Shown here piece after piece: positions 35,023 to 44,322 of a DNA stretch of 64,000 nucleotides. The position numbers and the translations under genes are program-made. The notes below the pieces were generated by a model, which worked only from the letters and a program-made list of their open reading frames with translations, was not told the DNA's origin and made no database searches. Positions within the stretch are counted from its first letter, which is position 1, and each line of letters opens with the position of its first letter. Origin of the DNA: Pseudaquabacterium pictum (GTDB lineage Bacteria; Pseudomonadota; Gammaproteobacteria; Burkholderiales; Burkholderiaceae_C); NCBI RefSeq assembly GCF_005403045.1, contig NZ_BJCL01000007.1, positions 1 to 64,000 of the forward strand, written 5' to 3'.

Positions 35023-35744
35023 CGGTTCTCCTCGAACAGCCGGCCCCAGCCGCGCACGCGCGCGGTGTCCACGCCGCACAGGCGCAGGCACTGCCAGACG
35101 GCGGTGGCCGTGGTGTCGTACAGCGGGATGCCCAGCTCGGCTTCGAGCTGGGCGGCCAGCTGCGCCGCATGCAGGTTGGTGCAGAAGGTGGTGATGCACT
35201 GCGCGCCGGCCGCGGCCACCTCGTGCGACAGCTGGTGCAGCACGGCGGGGGCCACCTCGGCAAACTCGAAATTGACCGACAGCGACAGGTGCCGCTCGGC
35301 CACGCAGGCATAGCCGCTGGCGGCGTAGTTGTCGACGATGCGCTGCTGCACGTCGGCGGTGTAGGGCGTCACCAGGCCGAAGCGGCGCTGGTCGTTGCGG
35401 GTCATCAGGGTGTTGAGCGCCAGCACGGAGGTGCAGGCGGGGATGCCGGTCTCGCGGGTGATGGCCGCGCACAGTGCCTCGTCACGGTCGAAGCCCAGCC
35501 AGCCGGCGGCCGTGCCGTTCCAGGCGATCACGTCCACCCGGGCATCGGCCAGCAGTTGCGCCGCCTGCAGGATGGGCTGCAGCTCGAACTGGCCCAGGGC
35601 CTGCTGCGCCAGGGAAATCTGGGTGACGCGGAAGCGGGCGAAGTGCACCGACACCTCGGGCAGGCCGGCCAGCATGGCCGCGCACAGCGGCTCCAGCGCG
35701 GTGTTGGACGAGGGCGTCAACATGCCCAGGCGGATGCGCTTCAT
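35019..35744 (-). CDS. Asp/Glu-racemase superfamily protein with arylmalonate-decarboxylase-like active site
   Basis: A 241-residue protein of the maleate isomerase / arylmalonate decarboxylase branch. Maleate isomerases use two cysteines. Here the first position is Gly77 (WNGTAAG) and the second is Cys188 (TTFCTNL). This Gly-plus-single-Cys pattern is that of Bordetella arylmalonate decarboxylase (Gly74, Cys188, as I recall). The ending GWGRLFEEN also resembles that enzyme's GYGRLFDES. The N-terminal LGMLTPSSNT is shared with maleate isomerases. It may decarboxylate a malonate-type intermediate made after ring opening. It is the first gene of the hydantoinase operon, with AAGGAG before the ATG. 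Confidence 0.8.
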   Translation of the reverse strand: MKRIRLGMLTPSSNTALEPLCAAMLAGLPEVSVHFARFRVTQISLAQQALGQFELQPILQAAQLLADARVDVIAWNGTAAGWLGFDRDEALCAAITRETGIPACTSVLALNTLMTRNDQRRFGLVTPYTADVQQRIVDNYAASGYACVAERHLSLSVNFEFAEVAPAVLHQLSHEVAAAGAQCITTFCTNLHAAQLAAQLEAELGIPLYDTTATAVWQCLRLCGVDTARVRGWGRLFEENR

Positions 35745-35788
35745 GCTGCTGTCTCCTTCAGCCTGCGCCAGGCCGGCGCGGCATTTGC

Positions 35789-36553
35789 ATGGACGGCTGG
35801 ACAATCATGGTTCCCTCTGCGCCGCTCCTGCCCCCCTGCCCGATGCCGCCCCGCACCCCTGCTGCAACCCCCACCCTGGATGGCGTGGCCCTGCGCGAAG
35901 CCATCTTCGACCGCATCTGGCGCGCGGTGCTCGAGCACCGCCTGCCGCCCGGCACCAAGCTGGTCGAAGACCGCCTGGCCGAGCTGTTCACCACCAGCCG
36001 CGCCCAGGTGCGCGACGTGCTGGCGCGCCTGGCCAACGAAGGCATCGTCGACATGGTGCCCAACCGCGGCGCCTTCATCGCCAGCCCCACGCCCGAGCAG
36101 ACCCGCGAGGTGTTCGAGGCGCGCCGCCTGCTGGAACCGGCGCTGGTGCGGCGCCTGGTCGCACGGCGCGATGCCGCCGCCATCGCCGCGCTGCGGGCGG
36201 TGGTGGCCGACGAGCAGGCGGCCCGGGGCCGGGCTGACCGGCCCACCATCGTGCGGCTGTCGGGCTGGTTCCACATCGAACTGGCGCGCCTGGCCGGCAA
36301 CCGGCCGCTGGCCCACACCATGCGCGAGCTGGCCACCATGACGGTGCTGGCGATCTTCCTGTACGACGCGCCGCATGCCACCGCCTGCCGCGAGGACGAG
36401 CACGAGCAGCTGCTCAATGCCATCGAGCGCCGGCGCACCGAGCGCGCGGTGGAGCTGATGCTGCATCACCTGGACCACATCGAGGGTTCGCTCAACCTGG
36501 CACCGCGGGCAGATGCACCGATCGACCTGGCTGCGGTGCTGGGCGGGGATTGA
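35789..36553 (+). CDS. GntR-family regulator, FCD (FadR-like) subgroup
   Basis: A regulator of up to 254 residues. The winged helix-turn-helix covers about residues 30-95 (DRIWRAVLEHRLPPGTKLVEDRLAELF, then TSRAQVRDVLARLANEGIV). The FCD ligand domain follows, with His residues in FHIELARLAGN, DEHEQLLNAIERR and HHLDHIEG that would hold a metal and a carboxylate effector. Alternative starts are ATGs at 35807 and 35843, and 35843 gives the most typical N-terminus. It diverges from the hydantoinase operon and is the obvious candidate for control of the surrounding cluster. A GGACAATC half-site overlaps its 5' end. Confidence 0.88.
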   Translation: MDGWTIMVPSAPLLPPCPMPPRTPAATPTLDGVALREAIFDRIWRAVLEHRLPPGTKLVEDRLAELFTTSRAQVRDVLARLANEGIVDMVPNRGAFIASPTPEQTREVFEARRLLEPALVRRLVARRDAAAIAALRAVVADEQAARGRADRPTIVRLSGWFHIELARLAGNRPLAHTMRELATMTVLAIFLYDAPHATACREDEHEQLLNAIERRRTERAVELMLHHLDHIEGSLNLAPRADAPIDLAAVLGGD

Positions 36554-37606
36554 TCAGACCTTCACCTCGCGGTTGAAGCGGTCGATGTACTCGGCGCGGC
36601 GCGGGTTCAGCTTGGCCCAGTCGACACCGTTCATCGCCTCCAGCGCGGCGGTGTTGGCCGCGTAGGCCTGCAGGGCCTTGCTGAAGCTGGCCTTGGAGCT
36701 GGTGGGCGCCACCATGTAGGGCGCATCGGCCATCTGGGTCTGCACCTCGGGGCTGATGGCGGCGTTGATGTAGGCCGCCGCCAGGTCCACGTTCTTCGAG
36801 TTCTTGACGATGTGCATCGAGCTCTTGATGTGGATCCAGCCGGTGTCGGGCTTGGCCAGCGCGATCGGCACGCCCTTGGACTGCAGGTCGCCGACGTTGT
36901 TGTTGTAGTGCACCGAGATGTCGATCTGGCCCTGCTGGAACAGCGTGGCCAGCGAGCCAGGGTTGGACGCAACCGCGCTGACATTGGGCAGCAGCCGCTT
37001 GACGAACTGGAAGGCGGGTTCCATGTTCTCCTCGCTGCCGCCGTTGAGGCGGGCGATCTCGACCATCCAGGCCGACATCAGCGTGCTGCCCATGCCGGCC
37101 AGGCCCACGCGGCCCTTGAACTCGGGCTTGAGCAGATCGTTCCAGTTGCGCGGCGGGGTCTTGATCTTGTCGGTGTTGTAGGCGATGCCGATGATCTGGC
37201 CCGAGCAGAACACGCCCAGGCCACGTGGGTCGATGAACTTGGCCGGGATGTCCTTGAGGTTGGGCACCTTGTCGGTGGGCACCTTCTCGAAGATGTCGTG
37301 CTGCAGGGCGTTGAGGTACGGACCCTCGTCCAGGATGATCACGTCGAACGGCGGGTTGGCCTTGGACGCCACGATCTTGCTGACCGTGTCCACCGCCAGG
37401 CTGGCCACCAGGTTGGTGCTGCCGCCGCTGGCCTTGGCAAAGGCCGGCAGCAGGATCTGCCGGTGGGCGGATTCCCAGGCACCGGGGTAGGTGGTGGCGG
37501 AGATCGTCTTGCCCTGGGCAAGGGCCAGGCCGGGCAGGCCCAGCGCGGCGGCGGCGGCGGCGCCGGTGTGCAGGAACGCGCGGCGCGGCAGGGAACGGAT
37601 GGCCAT
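36554..37606 (-). CDS. ABC transporter substrate-binding protein, spermidine/putrescine (PotD) type
   Basis: A 350-residue periplasmic receptor of the bacterial extracellular solute-binding class. The N-terminus has a twin-arginine-like signal (SLPRRAFLHTGAAAAAALG, cleavage near ALAQG). The mature part contains TYPGAWESAHRQILLPAF, FDVIILDEGPYLNAL and AWMVEIARLNGG. AAAGGA precedes the ATG. Its stop abuts the GntR stop. It is divergent from the ATPase and two permease genes at 37.9-40.7 kb, which together form a complete uptake system. The ligand is probably a positively charged or nitrogen-rich compound, but this is inferred from the family. Confidence 0.88.
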   Translation of the reverse strand: MAIRSLPRRAFLHTGAAAAAALGLPGLALAQGKTISATTYPGAWESAHRQILLPAFAKASGGSTNLVASLAVDTVSKIVASKANPPFDVIILDEGPYLNALQHDIFEKVPTDKVPNLKDIPAKFIDPRGLGVFCSGQIIGIAYNTDKIKTPPRNWNDLLKPEFKGRVGLAGMGSTLMSAWMVEIARLNGGSEENMEPAFQFVKRLLPNVSAVASNPGSLATLFQQGQIDISVHYNNNVGDLQSKGVPIALAKPDTGWIHIKSSMHIVKNSKNVDLAAAYINAAISPEVQTQMADAPYMVAPTSSKASFSKALQAYAANTAALEAMNGVDWAKLNPRRAEYIDRFNREVKV

Positions 37607-37751
37607 GGGAATCCTTTCTGGCGGAGAGATCGAAGGTCAGTCCCAGCCGCAAAGACCATGCCACGGGCGTTGCCGCACACCGCGGGGCGGCGCCGCACCC
37701 ACCCGCACCAAGTTGGCGCCATGTCGCCCCGTTTGTTTGCATCAACGCACT

Positions 37752-37767
37752 GGATTGTCGACAATCC
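37752..37767. promoter_or_regulatory. Perfect 16-bp palindrome, probable GntR/FCD operator
   Basis: GGATTGTCGACAATCC lies in the 259-bp gap between the divergent PotD-like and PotA-like genes. ATTGTC-GACAAT-type palindromes are typical of FCD-subgroup GntR regulators, and such a regulator is encoded about 1.2 kb away. A matching GGACAATC half-site is present at 35799-35806. Confidence 0.6.
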
Positions 37768-37865
37768 GAATCTCTGGTGTGGACGATCCATGGCCTGGTC
37801 AGGTTACAGCCGGCACCGTGCCGGCATGCTTCTTGAATGGCTTTCGGCCTGTGACCCAGCCCGCC

Positions 37866-38974
<1,109 letters not shown>

Positions 38975-38975
<1 letters not shown>

Positions 38976-39835
38976 TGGCCGCCGCCGCACTGCCTGCAGA
39001 CCGGTCGGCCCCCCTGGGCCTGGCGGCGCCACTGGGCCTGTTCTTTGCCGTCTTCGTGCTGCTGCCGCTGCTGCTGCTGGTGTTCGTCAGCACCTATGCC
39101 GACGCGGCGATGACCGGCCACGGCCTCCACCAGTACACCCGCTTCCTGGGCGACGCCTTCAACCGCGGCGTGCTGCTGGGCACGCTCAGCCTGGGCCTAC
39201 AGGTCACCGGGCTGTCGCTGCTGCTGGGCCTGCCGCTGGCCTATGCCTACACCCTGGTGTCGGCGCGCTGGCAGGGCCTGCTGATGCTGCTGATCGTGCT
39301 GCCGCTGCTGACCAGCGCGGTGGTGCGCACCTTTGCCTGGGTGGTGATCCTGGGGCGGCAGGGCATCGTCAACACCAGCCTGCTGCAGCTGGGCTGGATC
39401 GACGACCCGCTGCGCCTGCTCTACACGCAGGGTGCCACGGTGGTGGCGCTCACCCAGATCGAGCTGCCGCTGATGGTGCTGCCGCTGATCACCGCCCTGC
39501 TCAACATCGACCCCAATCTGCGCCAGGCCAGCCTGGCCCTGGGCGCCGGCCACTGGCGCACGCTGTGGCAGGTGACGCTGCCGCTGGCCGTGCCCGGGCT
39601 GCTGGCGGGCGCGCTGCTGGTGTTCGCGTCCAGCGTCAGCGCCTTTGTCACCCAGACCCTGGTGGGCGGCGGCCAGCACATCCTGATGCCGTTCTACATG
39701 TACCAGCAGGCGATCCAGGCCAACGACTACCCGTTTGCCGCCGCCATCGCGGTGCTGCTGCTGGTGTCGGTGCTGGTGGTGGTGACGCTGGTCAACACCC
39801 TGGGCCGGCGGGCGCGGGGCTTCGTGCATGCCTGA
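38975..39835 (+). CDS. ABC transporter permease, PotB type
   Basis: A 286-residue inner-membrane subunit with about six hydrophobic helices, starting PLGLFFAVFVLLPLLLLVFV. The coupling EAA-like loop is ALGAGHWRTLWQVTLPLAVPG. ATG at 38975 shares its A with the ATPase stop; a GTG three bases earlier is an alternative. The end overlaps the second permease gene by 8 bp. It forms the channel of the spermidine/putrescine-like importer together with the following gene. Confidence 0.9.
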
Positions 39836-40676
39836 GCCCTTGCTGCCCCTGGCCGCCGCCCGCGAGAGCCTGGCCTCGGCGCTGGAGCGCCGCAGCTTCT
39901 TCGGCCTGCTGGTGGCGCTGGCGCTGGTGGCCGGGGTGCTGCTGATCGCGCCCACGGTGGTGGTGCTGATCACCTCGTTCACCAGCGGCTTCTCGCTGAA
40001 GTTTCCGCCGCCAGGCTATTCACCGCGCTGGTACCTGGCGCTGTGGACCGAGTCGCCCGAGATCATCGCGGCCCTGCTGCTGTCGCTGAAGGTGGCGGCG
40101 CTGGCCACCAGCGTGTCCATCGTGCTGGCGGTGTCGGCCGCGCTGCCGCTGGCGCGCCGCCCCGAAGCCTGGGCGCGCGCGGTGGAGGCCTTCTTCCTGT
40201 CGCCGCTGATGCTGCCCACGCTGGCCATCGGCCTGGCGCTGCTGATGCTGTTCAACCTGGCCGGCGGCGGCCTCAGCTTCTGGACGCTGGTGGCCGGCCA
40301 CATCGCCATCACCGCGCCCTATGTGTTCCGCACCACCACCGCCAGCCTGGTGCAGCTGGACGGCGCCTTGTTCGAATGCGCGCGCAGCCTGGGGGCGTCG
40401 CCGCTGTTCCTGTTCCGCACCGTCACGCTGCCGCTGATCTTCCGCGGCGTGGCGGCGGGCGCCTTCATCGGCTTCATGTACTCGTTCGACAACGTGGCGG
40501 TCAGCCTGTTTTTGTCGGACGCCCGCTCCGAGGTGCTGCCCATCCGCATGTGGCACCTGATCGAGAGCAGCCTGGATGTGCGGGCGGCCGCCGTGTCCGG
40601 CGTGCTGATCCTCGCCACGCTGGTGTTGATGCTGGTGATGGAACGTGTGGCCGGCATCTCCCGGCACCTCCGGTGA
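39828..40676 (+). CDS. ABC transporter permease, PotC type
   Basis: A 282-residue inner-membrane subunit, six helices expected, with the EAA-like loop SLGASPLFLFRTVTLPLIFRG and the IGFMYSFDNVAVSLFLSD segment common in PotC-like permeases. It overlaps the previous permease by 8 bp. Its TGA stop is also the first three bases of a 91-bp repeat shared with the end of another transporter gene at 45084. It completes the importer operon. Confidence 0.9.
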   Translation: MPEPLLPLAAARESLASALERRSFFGLLVALALVAGVLLIAPTVVVLITSFTSGFSLKFPPPGYSPRWYLALWTESPEIIAALLLSLKVAALATSVSIVLAVSAALPLARRPEAWARAVEAFFLSPLMLPTLAIGLALLMLFNLAGGGLSFWTLVAGHIAITAPYVFRTTTASLVQLDGALFECARSLGASPLFLFRTVTLPLIFRGVAAGAFIGFMYSFDNVAVSLFLSDARSEVLPIRMWHLIESSLDVRAAAVSGVLILATLVLMLVMERVAGISRHLR

Positions 40677-40764
40677 CATGGACCACCCCCTACGCGCTTC
40701 GCGCGCCCCCTCAAGGGGGCAATGCCAGCGGCCCGGCAAAGCCGGTTCCGCGGCGTTCGCTTGG
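40674..40764. repeat. 91-bp dispersed repeat, copy 1
   Basis: It matches 45084-45174 at 87 of 91 positions. The repeat starts at the TGA of the PotC-like gene and contains three potential hairpins: CGCG-CTT-CGCG, CCCCCT-CA-AGGGGG and CCGGC-AAA-GCCGG. I recall the sequence type as a common intergenic element in Comamonadaceae-like genomes. On the minus strand it is read as the end of the deaminase gene. Confidence 0.85.
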
Positions 40765-41235
40765 GTCCTTTCCCCAGCGCAGGCGCAGCGCCAGGTACGG
40801 CGCTTCCAGCACGCCGTCGTCGATCTCCATCGCGTGCCCGGCCATCGCGCAGAAGGCTTCCACGCTGAAGCTGCCCAGGTCGCTGCGTCGCAGGGTGGCG
40901 TGCCGCAGCGCCAGCACCAGGCGGGTGATGCCGGCCAGCTTCAGCGCGCCGGCGCACATCGGGCAGGGCTCCATCGTGCAGTACAGCGTGGCGCCCTGCG
41001 TGGCGCCGGGGCCGTGCCGGGCAACGGCCTGGCGGATGGCGTCGGGCTCGGCATGCAGCAACACGTCGCCGGTGCTCACCTGCCGGTTCTGGCCGCTGGC
41101 CAGCCACTGCCCGTCCTTCACGATCACCGCGCCGGTGGGCCAGTCGCCCCGGGCATGGGCCGCCTCGGCTTCGGCCAGGGCCTGTGCCATCCAGTGCCGG
41201 TCGGCGGCGGCGGCCGCTTCGGTGTCCTTGTCCAT
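40711..41235 (-). CDS. Cytidine-deaminase-fold nucleobase deaminase (guanine/tRNA-adenosine deaminase-like)
   Basis: A 174-residue zinc deaminase. The zinc site and proton shuttle are His61-Ala-Glu63 (HAEPDAI) and Cys91/Cys94 (EPCPMCAGA), all intact. It is closer to guanine deaminase/TadA-like proteins than to cytidine deaminase and should hydrolytically deaminate a purine-like or similar amino-heterocycle. It is divergent from a second deaminase-type amidohydrolase, with only 17 bp between starts. About the last 17 residues (PSERRGTGFAGPLALPP) are encoded by the 91-bp repeat, so the original C-terminus has been replaced. Confidence 0.85.
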   Translation of the reverse strand: MDKDTEAAAAADRHWMAQALAEAEAAHARGDWPTGAVIVKDGQWLASGQNRQVSTGDVLLHAEPDAIRQAVARHGPGATQGATLYCTMEPCPMCAGALKLAGITRLVLALRHATLRRSDLGSFSVEAFCAMAGHAMEIDDGVLEAPYLALRLRWGKDPSERRGTGFAGPLALPP

Positions 41236-41252
41236 GCCAGGAGAGAAGCACG

Positions 41253-42752
41253 ATGAATGCCATGATCCTGCGCGGTGCCTCGGCCCTGCTGGGCGACGCG
41301 CTGCAGTTCGAGCCCGCGCCGCTGGATGTGCGGGTGGACGGCGGCCGCATCGCCGCCATCGCGCCAGCCGGCACGCTGCAGGGCGCGCCGGTGATCGACC
41401 TGCCCAAGCAGTTGCTGGTGCCGGGCCTGGTCAACGGCCACCAGCATTCGCATGAGCACTTCCAGCGCGGTCGCACCGAGAACCTGCCGCTGGAGCTGTG
41501 GATGCACCTGGTGCGCACCCGCATCCCCGTGCCGCTGACGCCGCGCCAGGTCTACCTGCGCACGCTGATCGGCGGCATCGAGGCGCTGCGCACCGGCTGC
41601 ACCACGCTGGTCGACGACATGGCGCTGGGTGGCGCCATCGACGCCGAGCGCATAGCCGCCGCACTGCAGGCCTACGACGACATCGGCGTGCGCGCGCTGA
41701 TGGGCTTCGCGATGATGGACAAGCCCATCATCGACAACTTCCCGTTCGTGGCCGAGCTGGTGCCACCCGCGCTGGCGGCCGAGCTGCGCGCCGCGCCGCG
41801 CCCCACGGGGGATGACCAGCTGGCCCTGGTGCGCCGCCTGGCCGCCAGCCGCCATCCGCAGCAGCAGCGCGTGGGCGTGCTGGTGTCGGTGTCGGCGCCG
41901 CAGCGTGCCACCCGCGGCTTCCTGCAGCAGGTGCGGGCGCTGGCCGACGAGCTGGCGCTGCCGGTCATCAGCCATGTGCAGGAAACCCGGCTGCAGGTGG
42001 TGACCGGCCAGCTGTTCTTCGGCAAGCCGATGGTCGAGTACCTCGACGAGATCGGCTTCCTGAAACCCGCCACCAGCCTGATCCACGCGGTGTGGCTGAA
42101 CCCGCGCGAGATCGCCGCGCTGGCGCGCAGCGGCGCGACCGCCCAGCACAACCCCTGGAGCAACCTGCTGCTGGGCTCGGGCGTGCAGCCGGTGCGCGAG
42201 CTGCTGGACGCCGGCGTCAACGTCAGCCTGGGGTCCGACGGCTCCTGCTCCACAGTCACCACCAACATGCTGAACGTGCTGGGCAGCGCGGCCGGCGTGG
42301 CCAAGCTGCGCGGCGACGACCCCGGCCGCTGGCTATCGGCGCGCGAGACGCTGCAGGCCGGCACCCTGGCCGGCGGCCGCGCGCTGGGCTTCGGCGAGCA
42401 GCTGGGCAGCCTGCGCGTGGGCGCCATCGCCGACATCGTGGGCTACCGGCTCGACAGCGTCACCTTCAGCCCGCTGACCGATCCGGTGCGCCAGCTGGTC
42501 TATGCCGAGCGCGGCGCGGGCGTCAGCTTCGCCATGGTCGATGGCCGGCCCGTGCTGCAGCAGGGCCGGCTGACCGGCATCGACGAGGCCGCCATCCTGG
42601 CCGAGATCGCCGACGAATACCGCGGCCTGGCCGACCGCTACACCGAGGCCGAGGCCTCGGTGGCGCCGATCCTGGCGGCGGTGGAGCAGATCTACCGCCG
42701 CAGCCTGGCCACGCCCGTGCCCGCCGACACCTACCCCGCGCGCCTGGGCTGA
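41253..42752 (+). CDS. Metal-dependent amidohydrolase/deaminase (ATZ/TRZ-like)
   Basis: A 499-residue TIM-barrel enzyme. Metal ligands are H63-Q-H65 (LVNGHQHSHEHF), the His and catalytic Glu of SHVQETRLQ, the His of LIHAVWLN and the Asp of LGSDGSCS. It thus has the complete deaminase or chlorohydrolase set, unlike the two Gln-containing paralogues in the cluster. QHNPWSNLLLGSGVQPVRELLDAGV is the usual family block near the last ligand. AGGAGAG precedes the ATG. It is followed by an amino-acid-type ABC importer, which could bring in its substrate. The substrate is likely an amino-substituted heterocycle, by inference. Confidence 0.88.
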   Translation: MNAMILRGASALLGDALQFEPAPLDVRVDGGRIAAIAPAGTLQGAPVIDLPKQLLVPGLVNGHQHSHEHFQRGRTENLPLELWMHLVRTRIPVPLTPRQVYLRTLIGGIEALRTGCTTLVDDMALGGAIDAERIAAALQAYDDIGVRALMGFAMMDKPIIDNFPFVAELVPPALAAELRAAPRPTGDDQLALVRRLAASRHPQQQRVGVLVSVSAPQRATRGFLQQVRALADELALPVISHVQETRLQVVTGQLFFGKPMVEYLDEIGFLKPATSLIHAVWLNPREIAALARSGATAQHNPWSNLLLGSGVQPVRELLDAGVNVSLGSDGSCSTVTTNMLNVLGSAAGVAKLRGDDPGRWLSARETLQAGTLAGGRALGFGEQLGSLRVGAIADIVGYRLDSVTFSPLTDPVRQLVYAERGAGVSFAMVDGRPVLQQGRLTGIDEAAILAEIADEYRGLADRYTEAEASVAPILAAVEQIYRRSLATPVPADTYPARLG

Positions 42753-42800
42753 CGGCCCGTCTGGCGCACCCTGCCCGTTCCACCCCTTCCGGAGGCTTCC

Positions 42801-43649
42801 ATGACCTTGTCCCGCCGCCAGTTCACCGCCGCCACGGCCGCCGCCACCGCATCCACCCTGCTGCCCGGCTGGGCCCGGGCCCAGGCCACCGGCCTGACCC
42901 TGGCGCAGATCAAGGCCAGCGGCGAGTTGCGCATCGGTTGCGAAGCCGCCTACGTGCCCTTCACCTACCGGCAGGACGGCAAGATCGTCGGCTACGACGT
43001 CGAGCTGGCCGAGGTGCTGTGCAAGTCGCTGGGCGTCAAGCCCAACTTCATCGACACCGCCTGGGCCGGCGTGATCCCGTCGCTGTATGCCAAGAAGTTC
43101 GACGTGATCATGAGCTCGATGAGCTACACCAAGGAGCGGCTCGAACGGGTGGCCTTCAGCATCCCCTATGCCGAGGCCTCGCAGGCGCTGCTGGTGCGCG
43201 CGGCCGATGCCGCCACCATCAAGTCGGGGGCCGACCTGAACAACAAGACCCTGGCCGTCAAGCTGGGCAGCCCGGGCCAGATCCTGCAGGAGCGCATCAA
43301 CGCCGGGCTCAAGAGCAGCGGCGGCGCCGGCTTCAAGGAGCTGCGCACCTTCGACGACCATCCCTCCGCCTACGTGGCCCTGGCGCAGAACCGGGTCGAC
43401 GGCGTGCTCAACACCCTGGCCACGCTGGCCATGGTGCTGAAGGATGCGCCGGGCAAGTACGCCATCGTCAAGGGCCTGGGCGCCGACAACTGGGCCGGCA
43501 TCGCCGCCCGCAAGGAAGACACCGAGCTGGTGGCCTGGCTCAACACCGAGCTGGGCAAGCTGCGCGCCGACGGCACGCTGTTCCAGCTGCAGGAGAAGTG
43601 GTTCGGTTTCCGCATGAACCTGGCCGACAAGGTGCCCAGCTTCAGCTGA
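42801..43649 (+). CDS. ABC transporter substrate-binding protein, polar amino acid type (SBP_bac_3)
   Basis: A 282-residue periplasmic receptor. The leader has a twin-arginine motif (SRRQFTAA) and ends near ARAQA. The mature part has LRIGCEAAYVPFTYRQDGKI and VIPSLYAKKFDVIMSSMSYT, typical of family 3 receptors, and YVALAQNRVDGVLN. GGAGG precedes the ATG. It is followed at 19 bp by the permease and ATPase genes of the same importer. The position after the amidohydrolase suggests that it binds the heterocycle or an amino acid-like product. Confidence 0.9.
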   Translation: MTLSRRQFTAATAAATASTLLPGWARAQATGLTLAQIKASGELRIGCEAAYVPFTYRQDGKIVGYDVELAEVLCKSLGVKPNFIDTAWAGVIPSLYAKKFDVIMSSMSYTKERLERVAFSIPYAEASQALLVRAADAATIKSGADLNNKTLAVKLGSPGQILQERINAGLKSSGGAGFKELRTFDDHPSAYVALAQNRVDGVLNTLATLAMVLKDAPGKYAIVKGLGADNWAGIAARKEDTELVAWLNTELGKLRADGTLFQLQEKWFGFRMNLADKVPSFS

Positions 43650-43668
43650 CCACACGGGCGCAAGCACC

Positions 43669-44322
43669 ATGAACTTCGACTGGGCCCTGGTCGGCAAGGC
43701 CGTGCCGCTGCTGGCCACCGGGCTGCTGACCACGGTGAAGATCTGCTCGCTGGCCATGCTGCTGGGCGTGGCGCTGGGCGGCCTGCTGGGCCTGGGCTCG
43801 CTGTCGCGCCTGGCGCCGCTGCGCTGGGCGGTGCGGGCCTATGTCGATTTCATCCGCGGCACGCCGCTCTTGATCCAGATCTTCCTGGTGTACTTCGCGC
43901 TGCCGGTCATCGGCATCAACCTGCCCGAGTTCTGGGCCGGCGTGATCGCGCTGGGGCTGAACGCGGCGGGCTTCATCGCCGAGATCGTGCGCTCGGGCGT
44001 GGGCGCGGTGGAGCGCGGGCAGTCGGAGGCGGCGCGCTCGATCGGCATGACACACGGGCAGATCCTGTGGCACATCCTGCTGCCGCAATCGCTGCGCACC
44101 GTGGTGCCGCCCACCACCAACGAGTTGATCACCCTGGTCAAGGGCTCGGCCCTGCTGTCGGTGATCTCGGTCTACGAACTCACGCGCGCGGGCCAGGCCA
44201 TCATCGCGGTGCACTTCGCGCCCTTCGAGATCTTCCTGCTGATCGCGCTGTACTACTACCTCACCATCTCGACGCTGGCCTGGTTGTCGCGCTGGCTGGA
44301 ACGAAAGCTGCCTGTATGGTGA
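43669..44322 (+). CDS. ABC transporter permease, polar amino acid (HisM/GlnP) type
   Basis: A 217-residue inner-membrane permease. It has the family FIRGTPLLIQIFLVYFALP block and the EAA loop EAARSIGMTHGQILWHILLP. About five helices are expected, and it would act as a homodimer since no second permease gene is present. The end overlaps the ATPase start by 7 bp. It works with the receptor upstream. Confidence 0.92.
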   Translation: MNFDWALVGKAVPLLATGLLTTVKICSLAMLLGVALGGLLGLGSLSRLAPLRWAVRAYVDFIRGTPLLIQIFLVYFALPVIGINLPEFWAGVIALGLNAAGFIAEIVRSGVGAVERGQSEAARSIGMTHGQILWHILLPQSLRTVVPPTTNELITLVKGSALLSVISVYELTRAGQAIIAVHFAPFEIFLLIALYYYLTISTLAWLSRWLERKLPVW

